64,000 nucleotides of DNA from Saturnia japonica (Eukaryota; Arthropoda; Insecta; Lepidoptera; Saturniidae): positions 2,914,001 through 2,978,000 of the forward strand of contig CM065322.1 of NCBI GenBank assembly GCA_033032175.1, given 5' to 3'. The position numbers and the translations under genes were made by a program. The notes beneath the pieces were generated by a model. That model made no database searches. It saw only the letters and a list, made by a program, of their open reading frames with translations, and had not been told where the DNA came from. Every line of letters starts with the position of its first letter. Position 1 is the first letter of the stretch. Positions 21,531-31,257 of this stretch are shown one piece after another.

Positions 21531-21899
21531 GAATATCAAATTACAAATGAAGTTTTATTTTGGTTTCAACACATCTTTGAACGACCAGGCACATGGTTAC
21601 AATCACACGGAACATTTAATTCCACGGCGACGGTTATGATGTTACAACAAAGGGAACCCTAAATTAAGACATAAGAACACACAAGTAAGTGATTAATTAA
21701 CTTTTGGCAAACGATTCTGCTCGATGGGAGGTTAATGGTTAAGTTCGTTCGCTTTTCTTAAATAAAAATAGCTTGGTTAATAATAATAAACAGAAAAAGG
21801 GAATTTATCTACAAGTAAATTTTAAGTCTTCAATGAGGAACAAGGTCTTTTTTTGAAGCTTTCCATTTCATTTTATTTACTTATTAGCTTTTTGGAGTG
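21531..21899. other. Non-coding stretch
   Basis: AT-rich. No frame, fold or repeat recognised. Confidence 0.4.
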
Positions 21900-22200
21900 A
21901 AACTTCTTTAGGCATTCCCTCGGCTATCTTCTCCAAAAGATCCATACGTATTTAGACATCATAACCACTGTTTTACGGTAACTTTCATCTCGACATGAAC
22001 TAAAAAGTTCTCTATGTTTTATCTTTGCCGTATTGTGAAGCTATATTATGCAGATCGGGTCTTTCAAGCGTAACGTGAAGAAATATTTATGCAAGCTAGC
22101 ATTACAACAACGACCGTCGATGGATTCTGATTTCTTGGTGGTCATCGTTATTTTTAGATTGATCAAGGACAACACCATAACTTTGCCATGTTAATAAAAA
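21900..22200 (+). repeat. Interspersed repeat family D/C composite
   Basis: TTTTACGGTAACTTTCATCTC, AAAAAGTTCTCTATG, TTATCTTTGCCGTATTGTGAAG, then CGACCGTCGATGGATTCTGA and TTCTTGGTGGTCATCG. The first words recur at 27668-27740 and 62486-62545. The last are family C words. Confidence 0.55.
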
Positions 22201-22689
22201 AACTAAATGCATTGGGTGACGTCATAATAACGGAAACGTAACGGCCTCTAACATAGCATTTAAATCTATGGTCCTTTGTAGTGTTGTTTGTGAAACTATA
22301 ATATACATAAATATATATAATGTAACGTATACATTTATACTATTTATTTAAGCATACCTACACTGAGACATAAACACACATGGTACATACAGTCAATACA
22401 CTATCTCGAGCGTACCGCGTCAGTCTCAGTTGCTCGAGAGCTATGGGCGAGATTGGACGTGTTACAAGTAAGTGCGTGCCCAGCCTGTGATATACCTACA
22501 TACACAACAAATAAGTATAAAATTTAATTTCAAAACAATAAAAGCCTTCTAATATGTTACTTTCTTTTTTAAATGCTTCAGTCAGTAGGATACGACAATT
22601 GCGTTCACCTGGGTCTCGACCACCATAAACCAGTTGTAACACACGCTATAATAGTGGTATGGTTAAGTGTCCCGCTTTCTGAGATCAAT
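22201..22689. other. Non-coding stretch with a CTCGAG-flanked patch
   Basis: CTCGAG occurs at about 22402 and again at about 22432. A short open segment (ATGGGCGAGATTGGACGTG) runs into GTAAGTG, a good splice-donor word, at about 22466. I could not connect it to any acceptor or family, so it stays unassigned. Confidence 0.3.
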
Positions 22690-22930
22690 CAGTGTACATA
22701 TATCGAGTAATAAGGCAAGGTGTTCGGGTTTCTAGATCGCGACCACCATGCATATGGTGATAATTCCGTCATAGAAACTTTCTTTTGGTTTATTGTATTT
22801 CGGAATTAGGCTGGTATGACCACAATGACCGATCTCTCAATGGTCACCGTTCTTTATGGATTATACTGTGCTTACTATTAGGCAAAGTACGGTCACTGTC
22901 GAATTATAAAAAAAGTGGTCACCTTAAGTG
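22690..22930 (+). repeat. Interspersed repeat family C
   Basis: GATCGCGACCACCATGCATAT, GACCGATCTCTCAATGGTCAC and TATACTGTGCTTACTATTAGG parallel the copies at 11960-12185 and 37650-37745. Confidence 0.6.
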
Positions 22931-23904
22931 AACAAAATTTAAATATATTAAATACAACAAATTCAAACAGACTCGAGGCTAATGCTTTAAGCTCATATTT
23001 AATCATAAAGCTCTACTTAAATATAACTTAATAGCTACGTTTCGAGTAACACGCCTGCGGCAATATTAACAATTAAACAAATTATACTTTCAAAGCAAAT
23101 TCTCGGGGAGCGATTGCATAATACTAAATGACAATATTTTGATGAAGGGATGAAAATCACACCCCTAATTTGGGCAGTGTTGTTTGAAAAAACAGAAGTC
23201 ACTTTTGACAGATCAAAGTGAAATGTTCTGTGTGTTTATAATTCATAGTATTTAACTATATGCCTACATACCGGGATCATTTGGAATAAATAAACGGTGT
23301 ACTTACGGGAAATCGTTAAGATACACTCCACAGAAAAGCTTTGACGGATTTTGGAAGAGTTACACCTTGATGTTAAGACAACATTGACAACACTTAAATT
23401 CTTATTAAAAACAACTTCAGATAGTTTTAATTTTTTTCCTAGTACTTTTAAAAGTATTTTGATATTTTTTATAACCTATGAATTTCGAAACGATATACTT
23501 CCAGTGTACAAAATTGCAAAAAATATCGGTCTATTCATTTTTCTAAAATCTGAAGATACAAAAAGAGCAACAGAAGTCCTATTCTTGATTAGTGGCCTTT
23601 GTAAGCCTTCATAAAAATTGGAATAAAAAAAAACCAATAGACGTGTACAGAGAGAATTACACATTTTATAATCTATATAGATAATTATAAACTATATTTA
23701 TATTTATCAAAATCTTAAAAGAGTTAAATAAAATAATTCAAGAAATAAACACTAATCTTAGGACAAAAAAAGATTACACGGAAGTAGCAGTTTAGTGAGA
23801 TATTAATCTGTGAAAAATTAGGCAAAACGGAGAAATGGCCGTAGTTTCCGTATGCCGTATTTTATATAAAGTATTGTAGGAAAAAATAAATAAAATATTT
23901 GAAA
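22931..23904. other. AT-rich non-coding stretch
   Basis: Overlapping opposite-strand frames at 23351-23614 (+) and 23476-23664 (-) have no recognisable domain and near-random composition. Nothing else is seen. Confidence 0.4.
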
Positions 23905-24125
23905 CTGGCTCTGCTAGCGGTTTCACCCGTCCGAACGATAGAACCACGCGTGATACTTATAAAAATAGTAGTTTCTTAAAATTTCCATAACTTTTTACCG
24001 AATGAAGATATCGTGATATTGTTTTTTTATGTGGACCAAATATTTAAGTTGATCAAAATCTATCCAGTAGTTTATGCGTAACGTGCGCACAAAGACAAAC
24101 ATTAATCATTTTATTTATATAGATG
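23905..24125 (-). repeat. Helitron/RTE-tail-like interspersed repeat
   Basis: GCTAGCGGTTTCACCCGTCCG, TTATAAAAATAGTAGTTTCTT, TCAAAATCTATCCAGTAG and TGCGTAACGTGCGCACAAAGA. The last words recur at about 63455-63505 (TCTAAATCAGTCCAGTAGCTT, GTGTGCGCACAAAGG). The middle recurs at 59470-59510. It is a common lepidopteran non-coding repeat type. Confidence 0.6.
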
Positions 24126-24949
24126 ATAGCCCGGTTCAATTGATGATTGAAGGTAGTGTTATTCCTCAGACATGCATTTACCAAATCTATGTTATGTGCC
24201 ATTCGGTCTTCGGTAGCAATTCTCATCCACACTCAATCAAGGTTGTCAATTTCCGTTCGTTACGCAGAAACCGCTTTGATAAGACATGCAGATAGGATTA
24301 TGAACGCTGGCATCCCTAGAACAGGTACATATTTAGTGAGGGTCAGTGGGCCAAATATACTCTTTTTTTGAAAATCATCTTAACATTATTCTGGTATTTT
24401 TTTTCTTTTTCATAAAAACACTGTTTCAAACTTCTGATTTTGAATTTGTAAATATATTTTTTTAAATGTAAAAACCATTTTGCCTTATATAAACGTTATA
24501 AAAATCAGACCAACGAACCGAATTATAGAACCGTAAATAACATTTTATAATATTTTAATGTGTTAAACTTATAAAATTGGGTCTTGTTAATACTGCTTAA
24601 TAACTTAATACAACCCTCTCGACAATGATTGGGCTCGCAGCTTGTTTAGTGCAAATCCTTTGTCTATTACTGGTTTAGACTAGTTTATACAGGATCAATT
24701 ATGTGTGATTTGGTCTAAATTGAACGTGCCCTGTTTGCTGATTCGCTCTTTAGCAAAGTAAATTAATAGAACGTTTCCATTGGGCTCTAATTTAACTACT
24801 AACTTAGAATAAATAATTCTGAATTTAACAATATCGATTAGTGTTTGTAAAATAAAAGAATTAATAACTTTTTTTATAGTAGCACCGCAAAGTGACTGCG
24901 CTATGTCTGATGGTAAACACAGTGAAATACAATTCTATGAGAGGTAGAG
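24126..24949. other. Non-coding stretch
   Basis: Two overlapping plus-strand frames at 24074-24371 share one stretch but neither resembles a known protein. The remainder is AT-rich. Confidence 0.4.
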
Positions 24950-25435
24950 AAATTATTTTGGAGCTTTCTATCTACATGGGGCAGCAGAACTGGTGAAATA
25001 CCCTCCCCTATAGAAGTTCGTAGCCAGATATCCATATTATGTTGTATTCCTGTGGTGAGTAGGACTTTCAGAACGCCTTGAGGTAGGGGAGTTCAAGGTC
25101 GGGCAACGCACTAGCAATAAATTAGCATTTGAGGGGTTATTTCACGGCGGAATCGAGCCAATAGCGACGCTCGATCCTGTGGACAAACCTCCCCCCGCTC
25201 ACCCTCTCCCAGGAAATCGGTATCATATTATCCCCCTTAGGTGCATTAGGCGAGCCGTACCATTGTTTGCTACTTTTGTTGTATTAATTAATAATGAAAC
25301 TGCGACCATCGAGAACTCGGTAACCCATCGCCAATTGTCACTCTCAAGCAAGCCTCAACTGGATTTGAGCCTACACCGGTTGATCCAAGAACGCTTAAGC
25401 GTGCCACCGTGACTGGTGTTACACCATACGGTGGT
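24950..25435 (+). repeat. Family B repeat interrupted by an insertion, joined to family C scrap
   Basis: CATGGGGCAGCAGAACTGGTG, CTATAGAAGTTCGTAGCCAG and AAGGTCGGGCAACGCACTAG are the left part of family B. About 110 bases later TTAGGTGCATTAGGCGAGCC and GTACCATTGTTTGC are its right end. GATTTGAGCCTACACCGGTTG then GCGTGCCACC follow from another repeat. The plus-strand frame at 25179-25412 is inside this composite and is not a gene. Confidence 0.55.
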
Positions 25436-25658
25436 CGCGGTCAAAGCTAACTGAATATATTAAACATTGTAGCTAGTCTAAAGTTAAGGACTTGTTCATT
25501 TTGATACAAAAAAAGATTTTCAACCGACTGTAAACTCTGATTATTTACATATTATAACTACACATTTCAAATGTTATTGTAACTAAGGTATGTAGTATAC
25601 GTTTAAATCATTAGATTGTCTTGCACTATTCGTTGTAACTATCAACAATTTAATCTAA
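25436..25658. other. AT-rich non-coding stretch
   Basis: Nothing recognised. Confidence 0.4.
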
Positions 25659-26000
25659 CTAGCGATCGCCACTAAGGTCGAAATTCAACCAGTGACTTTT
25701 TGATCATAGACTATTTTCTGTTTGAAATTTGCAGTATTCATGAACCTAAACAATGAGTGTTATCTAATCACTTGCGGTCACTTTTCGTTGAGTGACAATG
25801 TCAATATTTTAAGGGGGTCTAAGTTCAATGGCACTGGTCGGTTTAGGATTCGCAGTATTTATTTATTTTATTTTATTAGTAACAGATATTATAGATAAAT
25901 TTTAACTTTCTGCACTCTTTCTCCATACTAACTTTAACCATGCCAAATTTCACAGTCTTCCATGCACGCAATACGCTTAAAAAGGACCGAAAGCTTTTGT
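25659..26000 (-). mobile_element. Family F element, copy 1 (CTAGCGATCGCC terminus)
   Basis: It starts CTAGCGATCGCC and continues GTGACTTTTTGATCATAGAC, AACCTAAACAATGAGTGTTA, GAGTGACAATGTCAATATTTT, TCAATGGCACTGGTCGGTTT, AGGATTCGCAGTATT and CCATGCACGCAATACGC. It is collinear with 34120-34428 and inverted relative to 40458-40813. In the 40-kb copy the terminus reads GGCGATCGCTAG|T, so the strand is set by a Helitron-type CTAG 3' end. Non-coding. Confidence 0.7.
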
Positions 26001-26164
26001 TTCACGTATTAATATATAGATAATTAGTTTTTAATCTAAATAAACCAACTATAATTTTTCTGTGCTTGTACAATTATAACGCCTGTATGAAAATCAAAAA
26101 GATATTTGCTTCGACCTTCTCATTAGGCGCGTCTTTATCGATAAACATAAACCCGACAATTGTG
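26001..26164. other. AT-rich non-coding stretch
   Basis: Nothing recognised. Confidence 0.4.
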
Positions 26165-26395
26165 TCCGCATGGATCACGACCACCATATTATCGCAACCA
26201 CAGTTATAATACCCGCCATTTTTTTAAATAATAGTACGACAGTTTGCTCAGTACATTGTAAAACACAGTACAATGCTAACACAACAGCGACTACCCAGAG
26301 ATCGTAATCTTTAACTGGATATGCACAGACTGATCCCGAAACGCGACATGCAAAAGCGAGTTTACAGACTCTACACCACATGCCTGGTGATCGCG
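26165..26395 (-). repeat. Interspersed repeat family C, minus-strand copy
   Basis: CAACAGCGACTACCCAGAGAT, AACTGGATATGCACAGACTG, ATCCCGAAACGCGACATGCAA and ACACCACATGCCTGGTGATCG are reverse complements of the 11960-12185 words. A 68-codon minus frame here is within the repeat. Confidence 0.65.
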
Positions 26396-26396
26396 A

Positions 26397-26482
26397 CCCT
26401 TTCTCTTGCTCCCCTAGAAGACTGGTAGAGAATGCATTGTAGCATTAAACCCTCCAATTGTACTTTTATGTTCAGTAAAGAA
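26397..26482 (+). mobile_element. 5'-truncated copy of the CR1/Jockey-type LINE (3' tail only)
   Basis: CTTGCTCCCCTAGAAGACTGG, TAGAGAATGCATTGTAGCAT, TAAACCCTCCAATTGTAC and AGTAAAGAATTAAA match the 3' tail at 5987-6070. Only the tail is present, the classic outcome of incomplete target-primed reverse transcription. Confidence 0.75.
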
Positions 26483-26834
26483 TTAAACAGTGAAGACAGG
26501 TAACGGATTGCCAATATTTCGATAATCTTTGAAGCTTTTATTTAATTGTCCCCAAAGAGCTAAAATTTTGCAATCACGTTTATTTTGAATGACAATTCAT
26601 GATCAGCTAAGTGACATCATTTTAAATCCATTATGGCTTCCTCCCTAAAGTTGACAGATCAGATATGTTTTACGCACCTCCTTGATATGGGTATCAAGTG
26701 AAAGGGTTTTCTGAAACAACACAAAAAATTATTAATATTTTTTTAACAAGCATAAATTTAACATTTTAATAACTTGAAGATTTCGTAGTGCAAATAAAAA
26801 AAGTGTTTTATTTACTTTTTGGTTTGTAATGTGC
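26483..26834. other. Non-coding stretch
   Basis: AT-rich. No gene or repeat recognised. Confidence 0.4.
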
Positions 26835-27180
26835 TTTACTATCAGGTACAAACAGTGCCGTAAATTTGACGAGCTCCTACAATATACGGCAGACCGGGCT
26901 GAGTGGCATAGAGTTAATGCTTATTACGGGTCAGCTGAAATGGTGTGGACATGTTGTATGCTTGAGAGACTCCAAGATGGCTAAATCTGTGTTCTATTCA
27001 CAGTTGAACATGGAAAGCGTGTAAAAAGTCAATTTCTTCGTTGCAAAGAATTAACTACGTGTCACCTTACCGCATGTAAAAAATCTTCCGATGCGTGGTA
27101 AGAACTTGCGCACAAAAGACCAATTTGGCGCAATTCTGTTAAGAAGGCAGTAGATATGTTGTAACCGTACCTTCAAAACA
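26835..27180 (+). pseudogene. LINE RT C-terminal remnant, multiply frameshifted
   Basis: After a short family-C piece (CAGTGCCGTAAATTTGACG), plus-strand frames give QLKWCGHVVCLRDSKMAKSV and FYSQLN. Further on come RVTLPHVKN or, in another frame, HLTACKKSSDAW, then RPIWRNSVKKAVDML. A G(Q)LKW.GHV.R...S..PK..FYSQL core followed by a second DxW...R..WR....K block is a recurrent C-terminal pattern of insect LINE polyproteins. There are several frameshifts and stops. Family assignment is loose. Confidence 0.5.
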
Positions 27181-27420
27181 AATTTGGTTTCGCGAGTACG
27201 AACCTTCTTACGCATCCTAAAATTTGAGCTGGCAAAAAGTAATTTTATCAGGTTTTATATTAACTTTGTTGTCAAAATATTATAACATCTTAGTGTCACT
27301 ATTTCATAATAAATCAAATTCCTATTGTCAAAAAAGTACTATTATTGTCTGAGATGTGTTTTAGAGGATTACCAAAGTTTGTAATGTAGCAAATTTATAT
27401 TTCGTCTTCTGTCTTGTTAG
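27181..27420. promoter_or_regulatory. Presumed 5' region or upstream intron of the Mic10-like gene
   Basis: The last 30 bases (TTTCGTCTTCTGTCTTGTTAG) form a pyrimidine tract ending in AG directly before the start codon. A 5' UTR intron may therefore end at 27420, which would put the promoter further upstream. No TATA box or initiator could be fixed. An alternative is a promoter within this stretch, with the AG being chance. Confidence 0.35.
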
Positions 27421-27422
27421 AC

Positions 27423-29709
27423 ATGAGTAAACAAGATAAAAGAGATTTCGAAGAGAGATATTCGGCTTGCTTCATTGATTTTGGACTTAAAACAGGTAAA
27501 ATTCTAACTACTAATAGATTTTCTTAAACCGGTGTGGTTCTTCCTTAGATGGACCTTGATAGGTTTTGGTAATTATTCTTCTTGTATATGACCAGTGGCT
27601 ACTTCATTTTTTAAAGCTGAAAATTCTTTCAAAACTGATTCACATGCGCCACTTCGGAGCCATAGCTTTACGGTAACCATTATCCGAGCTTGAAGAAAAA
27701 AAGTTCAGTACGTTATATCTTTGTCGTACTGTGAAGCTGTGGAACTGTCCCACTGCTGGTGTGTTCCTTCATTCTAACAACATTTAAGCAGGTCGATATG
27801 ATTGCGTCGACTGGTGGAGGATTGTAGATGTTGTTGAGTTGTTTTTGTGTTTACCATCAGGTGAATTCCCGTAACTTTGTTTTGCAACTATAAAAAAAAA
27901 TCATGATTATATACATTTTAATGAACATGTGAAAAATTCTAGTCTTTATAAACAATAAAACTATCTGAACAGTATCCTTCATTTTTGTTTCAAATCAGCT
28001 GTTTTGTACATATTGATCAACATGTGAACATGAACACTTGTTACCGGAGACTTTTTGGTAGTTGACAAAAGAGTATCTTAATCTATACAATTAATAAAAT
28101 TGAAGTGTCTGTTTGTAATGTCAAAATAACAGTTTTTTACTAAATGGATATGACCTATAACAAAAAACCCATTTTTAAAATTTTTGTCTGTCTATCTGTT
28201 TGTTCCAGGTAATCTCCAGAATGGTTGAACCGATTTTGACGGGAATTTCACTGGTCGATAGCTGATTTTATACAGAGTAACATAAGCTACGTTTATTTAA
28301 GAAAAATAATTAGAGTTCCGCACAAATAAAAAAAGACTGACACGGTGAATCATTTCGGGCGCTTAAATGGCTTACACTGAATAAACCATGAGAGATATAG
28401 CAAATTAATGTATTACATAAATGTAGGCATCAAAAAGATCTACAAAAAAGTTACGAAACGTATTCGTCTATCTTCCAAGGAACACCCACAATAAGCATTT
28501 TTGTCTTTAAAAACGCCGGGAGCGGGGGAGTAAGATTCGCGCGGGCACAGCTAGTTCTGAATAATTCATTAATTCCTAATCATTTATTAATTATTAACTT
28601 AAACATGCTTGTAAATGTGGGTATATGTATAATGCAACCATTGAAATTATAAATATATTATGTTAGCGAAATTGTAATTTAGTACCTAAACTAGGCCTAG
28701 CCTAGTCTAGACTACTGACTTCCTAAATGTTACTAGTTAGAAAAGTGCATTCATGTAATCCAAGTAATTATTTACAGTCACAGTAATACAGTTATAAATT
28801 CATTATGCCCTAACCAATCAATTACAGATTTAGTATGCATCGACTCAAGGTACTAACCAACTTTACTTAAAAGTTTCTAAATTTTTGAGGCCATTTACGA
28901 ATGTTGTAATTTGGATATAATTGCAGAGTCTTCCTTTTAATATATAACCAAGATAAACAAAAGAAAGACTTACTTTTTGAGTTAATGCCATTCTATTAAA
29001 TTACTTATGAGGAAAATTATTTATTTATTAAGAGACGTATGGCACAATGAATTTTTTTTATGTATTTCTCTTTATTTGGGGCATTCCGACTTGCTGGAAT
29101 ACCTGCACATTACAGGCGATTGCATTCATATAACCTTGTGTTGTGTTCATATGGTGAGTAGGGTTTTCTGAACTCCTGGGTTAGGAAGGTTCAAGGATAG
29201 GTCAAGGAATATGTTTTGTCAACGCGTATGATTGGTCGAAGCCTAAGCCTATGATTTGTCTACGACTACGAAATGCTTGACGACTATCTCACAAACGATC
29301 AATTGTACAACTAATATATTGATATACGTAGTTTATAATAAATCTAATATATTTTAATAATGTACGTATTATTCATTAAATAACATTTTAACTTGCAAAC
29401 TACCCGAATATTCATATATGTATATTATTATTAATCTTAATCTTGTATGCTACCTTAGTTGTATAAAAAAACTTGTACATGAACCTAACTTAGTACTGTT
29501 TTTAATTTTACTGTTATAAATTTAATTTTGCAAAAGCTGCCGGCCTTCTCATAGGCAGTATGATGGGCAGTTTTTTTATGAGAGGCTTTAAAAAGTGGCC
29601 AATGTACATCGGCGGCGGTCTTGGCTTCGGTATGGCCTACACCAACTGCGAGAGAAGCCTCAATAACTTCTTACTGGCTATGGATCCGAAGGCTTGCATT
29701 ATAAAGTAA
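27423..29709 (+). CDS. Mic10-like MICOS subunit (two coding exons)
   Basis: This is a Mic10 (MICOS10/MINOS1) family protein. Mic10 oligomers bend the inner mitochondrial membrane at cristae junctions. Coding runs from ATG at 27423 to 27495 (24 codons plus one base), splices at AG|GTAAAA, and resumes after GCAAAAG at 29537 in matching phase, ending at TAA 29707-29709: 81 residues. Residues 1-20 are hydrophilic (MSKQDKRDFEERYSACFIDF). Membrane segment 1 (about 21-39) has G27, G31 and G35 in a GxxxG ladder. A basic loop (RGFKKWP) follows, then segment 2 (about 47-60) with the GGGLGFGMAY glycine motif, then TNCE, matching the YSNCQ-type end seen in relatives. The usual DRCLAD-like N-terminal motif is reduced to SACFID, so this may be a divergent paralogue. 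The length fits the family (about 75-100). Confidence 0.85.
27655..27890 (+). repeat. Interspersed repeat family D/C, intronic
   Basis: TTTACGGTAACCATTATCCGA, TTATATCTTTGTCGTACTGTG, AAGCTGTGGAACTGTCCCACT and TTTACCATCAGGTGAATTCCC. It parallels 62486-62690 and 21970-22060. Confidence 0.55.
28082..28554 (+). mobile_element. Helitron-like non-autonomous element, type 2, complete
   Basis: It starts TCTATACAATTAATAAAATTG and ends GCGCGGGCACAGCTAG|T. The internal words are CAGAATGGTTGAACCGATTTT, GGCGCTTAAATGGCTTACACT and AAGGAACACCCACAATAAGC. It lies within the Mic10-like intron in the sense orientation and is the longest full copy, including about 70 bases that the 12.5-kb copy lacks. Confidence 0.8.
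29070..29215 (+). repeat. Interspersed repeat family B, intronic fragment
   Basis: TTTGGGGCATTCCGACTTGCT, GTTCATATGGTGAGTAGGGT, CTGAACTCCTGGGTTAGGAA and GGTTCAAGGATAGGTCAAGG are degraded family B words. Confidence 0.55.
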
Positions 29710-30184
29710 GTAATGTCAATACTTAGTAAGTACTTTATTGTTTATTCATGGTTTATCATGAACTTGATTTATTATAGAAAGAAAGAAAAAGTTTATTTAT
29801 CCATTATACAACACATCAAAAACAAAAATTATATTAGTTGTATTTAAAAATATTATAAATTTTCGGTTACAAAACTGTTTATTTTAAGAGTTGAAGGTGT
29901 TCTAATTTAGCGGAGTTCATAACACTGTAAAACTTTTGATTTATATTTCTTTTAAATACCTCACACCATTACATACGTATGTCATCTATTAGCTATAATT
30001 TTAACTAGTCATATGGAATAAGTATCAACAACAAAATTTATATAAAAATAGACTCAAAAAATGTTTGCTCAGCGGTAAGTAGGCTATATAAGCCATCTTC
30101 GAGCGCACCAGCGCCATTTCTCAGACTAGGAGTCGAAGTGGTCGTCATGGCTGAAATCTGTCGGAACAATCATCAACATCATCA
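29710..30184. other. Downstream of Mic10-like exon 2, non-coding
   Basis: No AATAAA poly(A) signal lies within the first few hundred bases after the TAA. GAAAGAAAGAAAAAGTTTATT at about 29778 looks like the start or end of an inserted element. Only weak poly(A) variants (for example TATAAA) are seen. Confidence 0.4.
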
Positions 30185-30418
30185 TCATTATATGAACACC
30201 GCGTAGATCTATGTGAGCTCTAATCCCTACAATGAGCCTGACCTGCGGTGAAGAAAAACATCATGATGAAACTACAGCCTGGTGGAAGGGCTTTTTATAA
30301 TGCCCGTTGGGTTAGCTACCAACCACCCTCAAGTGGAAAATCGATCCCCAAAAATCTATAGGTGTGTCTCGACAGCTGCATTTGAGAACCAGTTACGTCA
30401 CAATTTAGACCCCAAGAA
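30185..30418 (+). mobile_element. SINE family S, 5'-eroded copy
   Basis: The B-box remnant is GAGCTCTAATCCCTAC. Then come AATGAGCCTGA, GGTGAAGAAAAACATCATG, GTGGAAGGGCTTTTTATAATG, CCCGTTGGGTTAGCTACC and ATCTATAGGTGTGTCTCGACA. The A-box half is unrecognisable. Confidence 0.7.
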
Positions 30419-30424
30419 GTCAAT

Positions 30425-30700
30425 TCATCATCCTTTTATCCCTTATTCTAATTAAGTAGGGTTGGTACAACATGTTTTCTTCTTCCACTGTACTGTATCA
30501 AATATCATCTCAGTATTCACACCTTTTATACGCATATCATTCTTCACACAATCCCACCATACCTTCTTCGGTCTTCCTCTACTCATTCACCTTCATACTT
30601 AACATTCTTTTAGTTATATAACTTTCATCCCTCCTCATGATATGCCCATACCATACTAGCCTTATAACCCCTCAATTTCTCTGACTGGTGTTATTTTAAG
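30425..30700 (-). pseudogene. LINE polyprotein C-terminal remnant
   Basis: On the minus strand: RLVWYGHIMRRDESYITKRM and LSMKVN. After a one-base shift this continues as GRGRPKKVWWDCVKNDMRIK, GVNTEMI and VQWKKKTCCTNPT. The order GHI.RR, GRGRPKKxWWDCVKxDM, then WKKKTxxxNP is a standard end of RTE-like insect LINE proteins. One frameshift is evident, and a near-complete tail survives. Confidence 0.7.
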
Positions 30701-30704
30701 ACTT

Positions 30705-30790
30705 CCTCTAATGAAACCCTAAGAAGGCACTTATGAACGTCAAAATATTACCACGACCACGACCAATGCCGCGACCTTGGACCACATAGT
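30705..30790 (+). repeat. LINE 3'-end repeat fragment
   Basis: ACCCTAAGAAGGCACTTATGA, ACGTCAAAATATTACCAC. These are the same words as at 19615-19660 and 45095-45135. Confidence 0.55.
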
Positions 30791-31056
30791 CATTTAACAT
30801 CAGGTGATTGTCTCCGGATTACATAACCTATTGAGAATAAAAAAGTATACCTACCTTTAATTGATTTCACTTCCTTTCTAATAGAACAGGTCTAATGACC
30901 TGCATATATCCTACAACCCAATTGTCTATAAATCCAAACCAGAACGTTCTAAACAAATGCGTTTAATTGACATTCGTTTTGCCGGAAAACATTAAAACAA
31001 ACGCACAATAGAAATTCATTCGGTTACCTCAAAGCTTTCTATAAAGTCGGATCGGT

Positions 31057-31257
31057 ATGACTCACAGAACGATTGAAAACGTTGTACCAAATAAAAATGT
31101 TGAAAACGAAATAAGTGACGATTTACAACCGACAAATTTATGCGTGCAGTCCCCAAAAACAATTCACGACGTCAACGAAAAGGATATTAATGAAAAAGAC
31201 AATGAGACGACGGTAAAGCTGAATTTGTTGAAACACTCCGTGGGTGGTAAAGTGTAG
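31057..31257 (+). CDS. Hydrophilic 66-residue ORF, possible first exon
   Basis: This is not recognised. The protein is strongly hydrophilic, rich in N, D, E and K, with a repeated DVNEKDINEKDNET block and a C-terminal LLKHSVGGKV. Its composition is unlike the chance frames elsewhere here, which are rich in I, Y, F and L. A GTAAAG donor-like word at 31239-31244 (GGTG|GTAAAG) would let it be the first exon of a longer gene. TATAAA words occur at about 30934 and 31040. There is no domain and no second exon that I could link, so it may be chance. Confidence 0.25.
   Translation: MTHRTIENVVPNKNVENEISDDLQPTNLCVQSPKTIHDVNEKDINEKDNETTVKLNLLKHSVGGKV

Larger units (their letters stand above)
27496..29536 (+). 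other. Intron of the Mic10-like gene, filled with repeats
   Basis: The donor is GTAAAATT and the acceptor TTTAATTTTGCAAAAG, which is weak but has a T-rich tract. Inside lie family D/C sequence (about 27655-27890), a complete Helitron-like element (28082-28554) and a family B piece (29070-29215). AGGCCTAGCCTAGTCTAG at about 28694 is a short near-palindrome. No other coding sequence is seen. Confidence 0.75.

Noticed and set aside
23351..23664. 87-codon plus frame and opposing 62-codon minus frame
   Set aside because: Composition is AT-driven, with no recognisable motif or second exon.
24074..24371. Two overlapping plus frames after a Helitron-like repeat
   Set aside because: I looked for a transposase or RT motif and found none. 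The first begins inside the repeat.
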